A stretch of 31,573 bases of DNA from Bacteroidales bacterium. Its GTDB lineage: Bacteria > Bacteroidota > Bacteroidia > Bacteroidales > B18-G4. The notes beneath the pieces were generated by a model. That model was given only the letters and a program-made list of their open reading frames with translations. It was not told where the DNA came from and ran no database searches. The first letter of the stretch is position 1. Every line of letters starts with the position of its first letter. Location: positions 1-31,573 of the forward strand of contig JAUXCL010000005.1 of assembly GCA_030618905.1 (NCBI GenBank), in the 5' to 3' direction. Below are positions 17,411-25,958 of the stretch, one piece after another. The position numbers and the translations under genes were made by a program.

Positions 17411-18679
17411 ATGTTGCAAATTAATTTTATCAGGGATCATCATCAGGAAGTAATTGATCGTCTTCAGGTTAAAAATTTTGATGCCCGGGAAATTATACCT
17501 CAGATCATTAATGTCGACAACCAGCGCAGGGAAACACAAAAGCTCCTGGACGACATTTTAGCCAGGTCTAACAAAATAGCCAAAGAGATTGGCATCTTGT
17601 TTAAATCCGGGAAGCAGGAAGAAGCCAATGCTTTAAAAGCACAGACAGGAGATCTAAAGAAGGAAGGTCAGGCACTTACTGAGCAGATGAATACTTTAAA
17701 AGCTGATCTTGATGCATTGCTTGTCCAATTGCCAAACCTGCCCCACCCTTCAGTGCCCCGGGGAAATACGGAAGATGATAATGAGATCATATCAGAGGAA
17801 TCTTTTGAAGTCGACTTACCTGATGGAGCCAAAACACATTGGGAACTGGCCTCTGATTACGATATTATTGATTTTGAATCAGGCAGCAAAGTGACCGGGG
17901 GAGGATTCCCATTTTATAAAGGGAAAGGTGCCCGCCTGCAAAGGGGGCTTGTCAATTTTTTCCTGGATGAAGCGCTAAAAGCGGGTTATGTAGAATTCCA
18001 GCCACCATTATTGGTTAATGAAGATTCCGCTTATGGAACGGGACAGTTGCCCGACAAAGATGGTCAGATGTACCATATTGGCATTGACAATCTATACCTT
18101 ATACCCACATCTGAAGTCCCTATTACCAATATATACAGGGATGTGATCCTGAAAGTTGATGAACTGCCCATAATGAATGCAGCTTTCTCCAGTTGTTTCA
18201 GGCGAGAGGCCGGATCATACGGTAAGGATGTCAGGGGATTGAACAGGCTTCATCAATTCGATAAAGTAGAGATCGTTCAGGTTCAGCATCCCGAGAAGAG
18301 TTATGATACCCTGGAAGAGATGAAAGACCATGTTGCCACGCTCTGCAGAATGTTGGGATTACCCTTCAGAATCCTCAGGTTATGCGGTGGTGATTTAAGT
18401 TTTACTGCCGCACTTACTTATGACTTTGAAGTTTATTCGGCAGCCCAGGATAAGTGGCTGGAGGTAAGCTCTGTATCCAACTTTGAAAGCTACCAGAGCA
18501 GGCGGATGAAATTGAGGTTCAGGGATGAACATGGTAAAACACAGCTGGCACATACACTAAACGGCAGCGCGCTGGCGTTACCTAGAATAGTAGCAGCCTT
18601 ACTCGAGAACAACCAAACACCGGATGGAATCAAAATTCCCGAAATCTTACATCCTTATGTTGGTTTTGAAATGATCTGA
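17411..18679 (+). CDS. serS: Seryl-tRNA synthetase
   Basis: 422 residues from the ATG at 17411, which gives the usual SerRS start (MLQINFIRD). The frame is open back to 17360, but that upstream part runs through the rpmA terminator and the -7 box and is not coding. It charges tRNA-Ser with serine in the cytoplasm. The N-terminal coiled-coil arm (about 30-105) is followed by the class II core: motif 2 SSCFRREAGSYGKDVRG (about 260-276) contacting ATP, and motif 3 LNGSALALPRIVAALLENNQ (about 383-402). TSEVP and GGDLSFTA are typical serine-pocket regions. Length and motifs are normal. The SIMPL gene follows after 29 nt and may be co-transcribed. Confidence 0.98.
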   Translation: MLQINFIRDHHQEVIDRLQVKNFDAREIIPQIINVDNQRRETQKLLDDILARSNKIAKEIGILFKSGKQEEANALKAQTGDLKKEGQALTEQMNTLKADLDALLVQLPNLPHPSVPRGNTEDDNEIISEESFEVDLPDGAKTHWELASDYDIIDFESGSKVTGGGFPFYKGKGARLQRGLVNFFLDEALKAGYVEFQPPLLVNEDSAYGTGQLPDKDGQMYHIGIDNLYLIPTSEVPITNIYRDVILKVDELPIMNAAFSSCFRREAGSYGKDVRGLNRLHQFDKVEIVQVQHPEKSYDTLEEMKDHVATLCRMLGLPFRILRLCGGDLSFTAALTYDFEVYSAAQDKWLEVSSVSNFESYQSRRMKLRFRDEHGKTQLAHTLNGSALALPRIVAALLENNQTPDGIKIPEILHPYVGFEMI

Positions 18680-18708
18680 TTTGTTTCATTCATTAAAAAT
18701 AACCTGTT

Positions 18709-19443
18709 ATGAACAATTATGCAAAAGCGGGTCTCTTTCTGGCTTTAGGGCTGGTTATCGCCGCCATCATCATGGCTTATAATTTCCGGGCTGCAAAGAA
18801 GCATTCCGACATGATCCATCAAACTATCCGGGTTAAAGGATTTGCTGCTAAAAGCATCACTTCTGATTTTGCCATTTGGAGTGCTAACCTCAGCGTACGA
18901 GCCAATAGCCTGAACGAGGCCTATGATAAACTCGAAAGGCATCGCAAAGTCGTAGAAGCTTACCTTGCCAAGGAAAATATTAAGCCGGAAGCGATCGATG
19001 TTTCACAGGTCAGGGTCAGCACCAATTACAAGGTCAATAATAATGGATACAGCACTAACGAGATCCTGGATTACACATTGAACCAAAGTATTTCACTTGA
19101 ATCAACCCAGCTCGAACTCATCACCAATATTGCTAAAGACATCACATCGCTGATCCGGCAAGGCATCAATCTTTCTTCATACAGCCCACAGTACCTCTAC
19201 ACCAAAATTGAAGACCTGAAAATTGAAATGCTGGCCGAAGCGGCTAAAAATGCTAAGATGAGGGCTGAGAACCTGGCCATCAATACCGGCAGTAAGGTTG
19301 GCCCGCTCACTTATGCAAGCCAGGGAGTGTTTCAAATTACTCCGGTCCACTCATATGAAGTATCCGATTATGGTCGCTTTGACACCCAAACAATCGAAAA
19401 ATCGATCAAGGCCGTTGTTACCATGGAATTTGCCATAGACTAA
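18709..19443 (+). CDS. SIMPL-domain (DUF541) membrane-anchored protein
   Basis: 244 residues. One N-terminal transmembrane segment (about 7-27, LFLALGLVIAAIIMAY) is not followed by a clear cleavage site, so the rest probably stays anchored and faces the periplasm. The SIMPL/DUF541 pattern is visible: IRVKGFAAKSITSDFAIW near the start, a central YTLNQSISLES, AAKNAKMRAENLA, and GPLTYASQG. The family is widespread in periplasms and its biochemical role is not settled. Its stop codon overlaps the ATG of the TPR gene by one base (TAATG), suggesting translational coupling. Confidence 0.88.
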   Translation: MNNYAKAGLFLALGLVIAAIIMAYNFRAAKKHSDMIHQTIRVKGFAAKSITSDFAIWSANLSVRANSLNEAYDKLERHRKVVEAYLAKENIKPEAIDVSQVRVSTNYKVNNNGYSTNEILDYTLNQSISLESTQLELITNIAKDITSLIRQGINLSSYSPQYLYTKIEDLKIEMLAEAAKNAKMRAENLAINTGSKVGPLTYASQGVFQITPVHSYEVSDYGRFDTQTIEKSIKAVVTMEFAID

Positions 19444-21305
19444 TGAAATACAGGCTTTTATATATCGCATTTTTAATGGTTTTTATACCTGTGGTTGCAC
19501 AGGCGCAGGTAAATCCTCCAACTCCACAACAGCGGAGAAATCTGCAGCAGGACAATACTGAAGAACGTCTGGCCTCTCAGTATTACCGGAATAAGGAGTA
19601 CGACAAAGCAGCCGCATTGTATGAAAAGTTATATGATAAAAGCCCTACACAGTATTACTATACCTATTATTACTTCTGTCTCATCCAGCTCAGGGAATAC
19701 CAAAAAGCGAACAAGCTGGTTAAAAAGCAAATCAGGAAATATCCGCAGATCATCAAATATCATGTTGACCTGGGTTATGTTTACATTCAGGCAGGTGAGG
19801 CTGTGCGTGCGGAAAAGGAATTTGAAGAAGCCTTAAAGAAACTTACGCCCAATATTGCCCAGATCAAAAACCTGGCAAATGCATTTTATGCCCGGGGCCA
19901 GATAGATTATGCCACAGAAACATACAATAAAGGCCGGAAACTGGTCAAAAATGAGTATGGTTTTCACTTTGAAATGGCAAACCTATATAAACTCAGTGGG
20001 AATTATACAGCAATGATTGATGAATACCTGGCCGAGCTCATGGAAAACCCTGAGTCTATCCAGAGTGTGCAGAATCGTCTCCAGGTAGCTGTCAATAATG
20101 ACAGTGAAGGCACAGTCACCGATTATTTATGGAAATCCTTGTTACAGCTTAACCAGAAGGACCCTGAAAACCTTGAAACTGCTGAGATGCTATTGTGGTT
20201 ATCCGTCCAGATCAAAGATTTTACATTTGCTTTAACCCAGGCGAAATCCCTTGACCGCCGTTACAATGAGGAAGGAGACCGGGTATTTGAGGTGGCAGAG
20301 TTATGCGTTTCCAATGCCGAATATGAAGAAGCTGTTGAGGCTTTTACATATGTCATTAACAAGGGTGAGCAATATCCTTATTATATGGAGAGTCTCACGG
20401 GCTTACTGAATGCAAGATACCTTAAGATCATTAATGATTTCACATATCAGGAAGAAGACCTCCTGGCCCTTGAGAATGATTACATCACGACTATTGAGGC
20501 CTTTGGGATGAACCGTTTTTCCATACCATTAATGAGGGATCTGGCACATTTGCAGGCCTTCTATCTCGATAAGTTGCCGGAATCCGTGGAGCTTCTCGAG
20601 CATGCCATTAAGATACCTAATGCACCTGCCAATACGATAGCGCTAAGCAAGATCGAGCTGGCTGACATCTATTTATTTTCCGGTGAAGTATGGGAAGCCA
20701 CCTTGCTTTACTCCCAGGTTGACAAAGCCTTTAAAAACAACCCACTCGGTCACCTGGCAAAATACAAAAATGCCAGGCTGACCTATTATATCGGGGAGTT
20801 CGAATGGGCCAGAGCACAGCTCGATGTACTCAAAGCAGCTACATCCAAGTTGATTGCCAATGATGCCATGGAACTCTCCTTGCTTATCAGCGATAATATG
20901 GATCCTGACAGCTCCATGAATGGCCTTTTAATTTTCGCCAAAGCAGATCTCCTGTCCTATCAAAACAAGGATGACCTGGCACTGCAAACACTTGACTCCA
21001 TATACCTGATCGGACTTTACCATCCCTTATTTGATGAGGTCCTCTTTAAAAAAGCGGAAATAATGATCAAAAAGGGACATTATGACGAAGCCGACAGCTT
21101 GCTGCAGAGGGTAGTCGATTACTATCCTTTTGACATCCTTGCAGATGATGCATTATTTCTTCGCGCAGAGATCCATGAACAGCAGTTCAATAACATTGAG
21201 CAGGCCATGGACCTTTACCAGGAGCTCCTGTTAAATTACCCGGGAAGTCTTTATGTTGTGGAGGCCAGGAAAAGATTCCGGAATCTAAGAAACGATAATA
21301 TCTAA
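19443..21305 (+). CDS. Exported tetratricopeptide-repeat protein (620 aa)
   Basis: The signal peptide MKYRLLYIAFLMVFIPVVAQAQ precedes a helical protein made of TPR-like units throughout (for example YYRNKEYDKAAALYEKLY, LGYVYIQAGEAVRAEKEFEEAL, KKGHYDEADSLLQRVVDYYP). The last units resemble the BamD/YbgF type used in envelope assembly (ALFLRAEIHEQQFNNIEQAM), which is suggestive only. No enzymatic domain is visible. It begins inside the stop of the SIMPL gene and ends 11 nt before rsmA, so the three are likely one transcript. Probably a periplasmic scaffold; the partner is unknown. Confidence 0.85.
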   Translation: MKYRLLYIAFLMVFIPVVAQAQVNPPTPQQRRNLQQDNTEERLASQYYRNKEYDKAAALYEKLYDKSPTQYYYTYYYFCLIQLREYQKANKLVKKQIRKYPQIIKYHVDLGYVYIQAGEAVRAEKEFEEALKKLTPNIAQIKNLANAFYARGQIDYATETYNKGRKLVKNEYGFHFEMANLYKLSGNYTAMIDEYLAELMENPESIQSVQNRLQVAVNNDSEGTVTDYLWKSLLQLNQKDPENLETAEMLLWLSVQIKDFTFALTQAKSLDRRYNEEGDRVFEVAELCVSNAEYEEAVEAFTYVINKGEQYPYYMESLTGLLNARYLKIINDFTYQEEDLLALENDYITTIEAFGMNRFSIPLMRDLAHLQAFYLDKLPESVELLEHAIKIPNAPANTIALSKIELADIYLFSGEVWEATLLYSQVDKAFKNNPLGHLAKYKNARLTYYIGEFEWARAQLDVLKAATSKLIANDAMELSLLISDNMDPDSSMNGLLIFAKADLLSYQNKDDLALQTLDSIYLIGLYHPLFDEVLFKKAEIMIKKGHYDEADSLLQRVVDYYPFDILADDALFLRAEIHEQQFNNIEQAMDLYQELLLNYPGSLYVVEARKRFRNLRNDNI

Positions 21306-21316
21306 GTCCGGACAGC

Positions 21317-22078
21317 ATGCAACATGTACAACCCAAAAAGAGTCTTGGCCAACATTTCCTGCGGGATGAAAACATCGCCAGGAAAATCGTTAACAGCATC
21401 CCTGAGGAAGCCACAAACATTCTTGAGATTGGCCCGGGAGAGGGAATCCTGAGCAAGTACATCTATGCTCAGGATCACTGGAATGCTTATTACATTGATA
21501 CAGATAAAGAAATTGCCGACTTCCTGATCCATACTTACCCTGAAATGTCAAGCAGGATCATCGTAGGTGATTTTTTAAAATATGACATTGGTCAATTATT
21601 TGAAGATAAATACAGCCTGGTTGGCAACCTTCCGTATAATATCTCCAGTCAGATCTTCTTTAAAGCTCTTGAGCACAGAGACAAACTCGAATACATGGTC
21701 TTCATGATCCAGAAGGAAGTTGCAGAGCGTATTGCATCCCCCCCCGGCAATAAAAAGTATGGTATTCTTAGTGTCCTCTTGCAAGCCTTTTTTTCTATTG
21801 AATATTTATTCACTGTCAATGAAGGCGTGTTCTACCCCCCTCCCAGGGTGAAATCGGCGATGATCCGTCTGACGAGGAATGAAACAGCCCGGTTAAATTG
21901 CAATGAAAAGTTATTTTTTCAGGTTGTAAAAGCAGGATTCAACCAACGCAGAAAGACATTAAGAAACGCATTGAAGCCTTTGGGCAGGGATTTATCGGGA
22001 CTGCCGGCCACACTTTTAGGCAAAAGGGCTGAGCAACTCCATGTGGAAGACTTTGTAATGATTGCCGGGAGCCTATAA
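21317..22078 (+). CDS. rsmA: 16S rRNA A1518/A1519 dimethyltransferase RsmA (KsgA)
   Basis: 253 residues, slightly shorter than the E. coli enzyme. It dimethylates two adjacent adenines in the 3' hairpin of 16S rRNA during late 30S assembly, using S-adenosylmethionine. Visible motifs: KKSLGQHFLRDENIARKIV at the start, SAM-binding EIGPGEG (37-43), catalytic NLPYNIS (about 104-110), FMIQKEVAERI, and the C-terminal FNQRRKTLRNAL. The start follows the TPR stop by 11 nt. Its last six bases overlap, tail to tail, the end of the propeller gene on the other strand. Confidence 0.97.
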   Translation: MQHVQPKKSLGQHFLRDENIARKIVNSIPEEATNILEIGPGEGILSKYIYAQDHWNAYYIDTDKEIADFLIHTYPEMSSRIIVGDFLKYDIGQLFEDKYSLVGNLPYNISSQIFFKALEHRDKLEYMVFMIQKEVAERIASPPGNKKYGILSVLLQAFFSIEYLFTVNEGVFYPPPRVKSAMIRLTRNETARLNCNEKLFFQVVKAGFNQRRKTLRNALKPLGRDLSGLPATLLGKRAEQLHVEDFVMIAGSL

Positions 22079-24607
22079 TTTCGAGAATTTCCTGGTTATC
22101 ACCTGGTCCCCTGACTGAATTCTTATAAAATATATGCCTGCCGGCAAATCGCTCACATCAATCTCTATCTCATACCTTCCGGGCAGCTTTTCCTCATCTA
22201 ACAATCTCCGAAACTTCCTTCCCTCAATCGAAAATAATTCAATCATCCTGTATCCTGCATCCTGTATCCTGTATCTGATTTTCGTAGCATCTGTGCAAGG
22301 GTTAGGATATATTGTTATCTCGTCGTCATTAAATAAACTAGTCTTATCAGTAATCCCTACAAATGCATTCAGGTCAAAAGTATACATGGACCTGCCATAA
22401 GTGGCGGCGATCAGTTTTCTGCCCGGATTGTGCAGTCGTAAATCAACAATGGGAACATTGGGCAATGCTGTTCCAAGCGACTGCCAGTGAAGTCCATAGT
22501 CTTGTGTCACAAAAACACCAAAATCGGTAGCAATATATAGAGTTGAATCCTGTTCAGGATCAATGATGATATCATTAACAGGCACTTCAGGCAAGTCACC
22601 GGAAATATCTGCCCAATCTGCGCCTGCATTTTCTGTCATAAAAATGTGCGACAGGTAGGAGTCATATCGGTATCCTGAGAGGCAGATAAAGGCTTTTTCA
22701 GATTCAAACGGGTCAGCGGCCACCCTGGTCACCCAGCGTACAGGCAGTCCGGCAGAGATATTTGTCCATTGTAATCCTCCGTTTTTCGTAACCCATGCAT
22801 TGCCATCATCCGTACCGGCATAAATATAATCAGGGTCGGCAGCAGAAACGGCGATAGTGCTTACTGTACCATAAAATGCAAGGTTTCCTGTCCCCGGACC
22901 GTTGGAAAGGTCAGGACTGATTTGTACCCAGGAAGCTGCCCTGTTGGTACTTTTATACACATGATCAGACCCATAATACAGGATTGTGGGATCATTTGGA
23001 TCAAAGACCACAGGAGCCATCCAGTTCTTCCGGTCAGAAGACCCGATACCCGTCATGCCACTAAAGAATGAAGAGCCGCCATTGCTGGATCTGAAAAAGT
23101 TGCCGTACTGGTATGATACATACACATAGTCATTATCCTGTGGATCAACAAGGACATAAAAGCCATCCCCGCCAAAAATATTGTGCCAATCATTCAGTGC
23201 CCCTGTCAATGTCCGGTTGGTTCCCATATCCTGCGCCCCACCATAAAGTCTTTCCGGGAATTGTTCATCCACCTCACAGGTATAAAACTGCATTACCGGC
23301 AGGTTTTCCAGGTGATTCCAGGAATTGCCCCCATTATTGGAAAGATATACACCACCATCATTACCAAGCACCAGGAAATCATTATCCTGGGGATGTGCAA
23401 CGAGATCATGCTGATCAACATGGACCGAAGAAGAAATATTGAAGTAGCTGTTACCTCCATTTGATGATTTGTAAAGGTCCAATCCAATCGGGAATATGAT
23501 ATCCGGATCAGTAGGGTCAACATGGATCCTGCCAAACCACCAGCCATATGACTGGTACATTCCGGAAAGCACATCATCATTGGTCCTGGTCCAGCTATCT
23601 CCATTATCGATGGTCTTGTAGATCCCTGCAAAATAGCCGATATTGTCGGCATAGATCGCATAAAGGACATTGGGATCAGACCTGGAAATATCCAAACCTA
23701 TCCTGCCAACAGCCGGTGATGGCGATGGAAGGCCATTGCTCAGTTCTATCCATGTATTCCCCCCATCCTCAGTTTTATAGATCCCACAGGATGCACCGCC
23801 GTAATTTCTTCTTTCCGGTCTTCTAACCCTTTCCCATAACGCCGCGTAGAGGATATCCGGGTTTTCAGGGTGCATTACCAGATCGATTGCTCCGGTTGAA
23901 TCAGTTTTATAAAGAACTTTGTCCCAGTTTTGCCCTCCATCGCTCGTTTTGAATATCCCTCTCTCGGGATTATCAGAAAAAAGGCGGCCCATGGCTGCCA
24001 CATAAACGATGTCGGGATTTTCCGGATGGATTACCACCCTGCCAATACTTCCACTTTCTTCGAGGCCAACATATTCCCATGAATTCCCTGCATCTTGCGA
24101 CTTATAAATGCCAAAACCATCATAGGCAAGGGAGCCTCCCCCTGCATTAGATTCCCCGGTGCCAACGTATAGGATATCCGGATCAGATTGGGCAATCTCA
24201 ACATCTCCAATGGAAAGGCTCATGGCATCTTCAAATACCGGGATCCAGGACAGGCCTGCGTTATCAGATTTAAAAATCCCCCCGGAGGCAGCACCGATGT
24301 AAATGGTGGAAACATCTGAAGGATGCATAGCCACAGCTGAAATCCTGCCTCCAAGGTTTACCGGACCTCCAAAATCCCATGTTGCTGTCTGACTTCGCAA
24401 AGCTTCATCTTTCATGCTCCTGGCCTGATAATAGCCAGCTTTGACGGCATCATAATTGATCCGATCATAAGGAAAAGCCCTTTGCATAAAAAACCAGTCA
24501 TTGGGTTTTTTCTCAGGTTTACTCTCTCTTAAAGCGTCCTGGCTAAATTCAAAATATAGCAGCACGGTCAATGCAATGCTGAGCAATACGACGATAGTTT
24601 TTTTCAT
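22073..24607 (-). CDS. Asp-box (BNR/VPS10-like) propeller protein with T9SS tail
   Basis: 844 residues from the ATG at 24607 (MKKTIVVLLSIALTVLL), chosen because it starts the export signal and avoids overlap with the upstream gene; an in-frame ATG at 24640 also exists. The signal segment lacks an obvious Ala-x-Ala site. Residues about 55-750 are beta-propeller sequence with some twelve Asp-box motifs, such as SDNAGLSW, TSDGGQNW, TEDGGNTW, TIDNGDSW, SNNGGNSW and TKNGGLQW. This is the sortilin/glycosyl-hydrolase-74-like pattern, often annotated as glycosyl hydrolase, but I see no catalytic evidence. The C-terminus is a T9SS type A domain (ITIYPNPCTD ... GIYFIRI ... VITRKFSKL) containing a four-unit heptanucleotide repeat. 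It starts 10 nt after the TolC-type gene stop, so it is probably the last gene of the efflux operon. Confidence 0.9.
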   Translation of the reverse strand: MKKTIVVLLSIALTVLLYFEFSQDALRESKPEKKPNDWFFMQRAFPYDRINYDAVKAGYYQARSMKDEALRSQTATWDFGGPVNLGGRISAVAMHPSDVSTIYIGAASGGIFKSDNAGLSWIPVFEDAMSLSIGDVEIAQSDPDILYVGTGESNAGGGSLAYDGFGIYKSQDAGNSWEYVGLEESGSIGRVVIHPENPDIVYVAAMGRLFSDNPERGIFKTSDGGQNWDKVLYKTDSTGAIDLVMHPENPDILYAALWERVRRPERRNYGGASCGIYKTEDGGNTWIELSNGLPSPSPAVGRIGLDISRSDPNVLYAIYADNIGYFAGIYKTIDNGDSWTRTNDDVLSGMYQSYGWWFGRIHVDPTDPDIIFPIGLDLYKSSNGGNSYFNISSSVHVDQHDLVAHPQDNDFLVLGNDGGVYLSNNGGNSWNHLENLPVMQFYTCEVDEQFPERLYGGAQDMGTNRTLTGALNDWHNIFGGDGFYVLVDPQDNDYVYVSYQYGNFFRSSNGGSSFFSGMTGIGSSDRKNWMAPVVFDPNDPTILYYGSDHVYKSTNRAASWVQISPDLSNGPGTGNLAFYGTVSTIAVSAADPDYIYAGTDDGNAWVTKNGGLQWTNISAGLPVRWVTRVAADPFESEKAFICLSGYRYDSYLSHIFMTENAGADWADISGDLPEVPVNDIIIDPEQDSTLYIATDFGVFVTQDYGLHWQSLGTALPNVPIVDLRLHNPGRKLIAATYGRSMYTFDLNAFVGITDKTSLFNDDEITIYPNPCTDATKIRYRIQDAGYRMIELFSIEGRKFRRLLDEEKLPGRYEIEIDVSDLPAGIYFIRIQSGDQVITRKFSKL
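22245..22272 (-). repeat. Heptanucleotide repeat (ATCCTGY x4) inside a T9SS sorting domain
   Basis: On the plus strand: ATCCTGT, ATCCTGC, ATCCTGT, ATCCTGT back to back. The repeat encodes part of RYRIQDAGYRM on the minus strand, in the loop between the YPNP strand and the ELFSIEGRK strand of the sorting domain. Seven is not a multiple of three, so loss or gain of one unit would shift frame. Confidence 0.9.
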
Positions 24608-24617
24608 ATTTTCTGTT

Positions 24618-25958
24618 TTATATCTCCCTGATGATACCACCGGTCAGCCTGAGCAGCTCTGCATGGGTATCAATCAGGTTAAAGATGGCCTGTAATCTGG
24701 AAACCGAAGCCCTCAGGTAAATTACCTGTACATCCCTGAAATTGAATGAATTGATGGCGCCAGACCTGAATTTATCGGTTGAAATTTCAAGGTTCAGTTT
24801 TGCACTTTCAACATTCACCATGGAAACTTCATAAAGCTGTCTGCGGATATTATAAAGATCATAGTTATTCTTAAGCTGATTAGACAGGTTGATCTCCATT
24901 TCAGCGATCTCCAGGTACCCGATTTCTTCTTCAATTTTAGCATTCTGAATGACCCTCTTGATATTACCGCCATTGGAAAGATTGAACCCCAGGGAGAAGT
25001 TTACATAGTAATCAAGATTATAAGAATAGCTTGTTGGACCATCCACCAGGTCCAGGCGGTTGTTATAATGATCAAACCCAGCATTCAGGTTCAGGTAAGG
25101 ATACCTTGCACTTCTGGCGCTTTGAACTTCTTTCTTCAGGATCTCCTGGTTAATATACTGGTTGCGCAGGTTGCTGTTTTCTGATTTCATTTGCACCAGC
25201 AGGGAGTCGTAGTGGAAGTCCTGCTCCACCACATTAAACTGATCCGTCAGGTCATATTGGACATCTGATTCCTCTCCGAGTAACAAACGCAGGTACAAAA
25301 AAGCATTTTCAACATTGAGTTGCTGCAACAGGTAAGTCGTGCTGTCTTCAAGATAGGCATTCTTTGCCTGAAGCACATCATAAGTAACAGCAGCACCCAA
25401 CTCTCTACGGTAATCGACATAATCGTACCTGTCGCGTGAGAGCTTTTTTAACTCATTCAAAGTTATCAATGTTTCTAATTGCAAAAGGGTATTGTAATAG
25501 GCCAGAATGATCCCCTGTATCGTATTTTCCACAACGATGATTGCATTTCCCTCTGAAAAAGCCTGTATTTCTGCCAGTTTCGCCTTATTGATCCTGACAC
25601 CGAAACCACTGAACAGGTTCCATTTGAGGTTAACGTATGGAGAAACGTTGTTTGAATAGGCTTTACTTCTTTCACCAGGGTCAAGCTGGCTTGGAAGATT
25701 GTCAAATCTGTTGGCCTGGTTAATGCCCAATGCAATTGTCGGAAACATGCCGGCTGTACCCCAGGTATTATTGTTTTTTGCGATCTCCACAGAATTTTCA
25801 AAGATCCTGATCTGGAAGTTGTTTTCAAGTCCTGTCCTGATGGCATCGGAAAGGGAAAGCTCTTCCTGGGCTGAAATCATCAAGGGCAGTTGCAGGATTA
25901 ATAATAAAGATCCTATCATTGATAAGCTGTACTGCATTTTCTTCATTAATACAATCAT
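24618..25958 (-). CDS. TolC-family outer membrane efflux protein
   Basis: 446 residues with a signal peptide (to about residue 30, LPLMISAQ). The mature start LSLSDAIRTGLENNFQIR is characteristic of the family. Two similar helical halves follow, including NTWGTAGMFPTIALGIN in the first and LKKEVQSARSARYPYLNLNAGF in the second, and LRLTGGIIREI ends the chain. TolC-type trimers form the outer-membrane channel of tripartite efflux systems. Its ATG at 25958 shares one base with the permease stop (TAATG), so translation is likely coupled; an ATG at 25946 (MKKMQYS) is the alternative start. Length is normal. Confidence 0.95.
   Translation of the reverse strand: MIVLMKKMQYSLSMIGSLLLILQLPLMISAQEELSLSDAIRTGLENNFQIRIFENSVEIAKNNNTWGTAGMFPTIALGINQANRFDNLPSQLDPGERSKAYSNNVSPYVNLKWNLFSGFGVRINKAKLAEIQAFSEGNAIIVVENTIQGIILAYYNTLLQLETLITLNELKKLSRDRYDYVDYRRELGAAVTYDVLQAKNAYLEDSTTYLLQQLNVENAFLYLRLLLGEESDVQYDLTDQFNVVEQDFHYDSLLVQMKSENSNLRNQYINQEILKKEVQSARSARYPYLNLNAGFDHYNNRLDLVDGPTSYSYNLDYYVNFSLGFNLSNGGNIKRVIQNAKIEEEIGYLEIAEMEINLSNQLKNNYDLYNIRRQLYEVSMVNVESAKLNLEISTDKFRSGAINSFNFRDVQVIYLRASVSRLQAIFNLIDTHAELLRLTGGIIREI

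Noticed and set aside
22073..24607. Sialidase or glycosyl hydrolase activity for the Asp-box protein
   Set aside because: Asp-boxes are structural; no catalytic Arg triad, Tyr/Glu pair or paired catalytic acids could be recognised.
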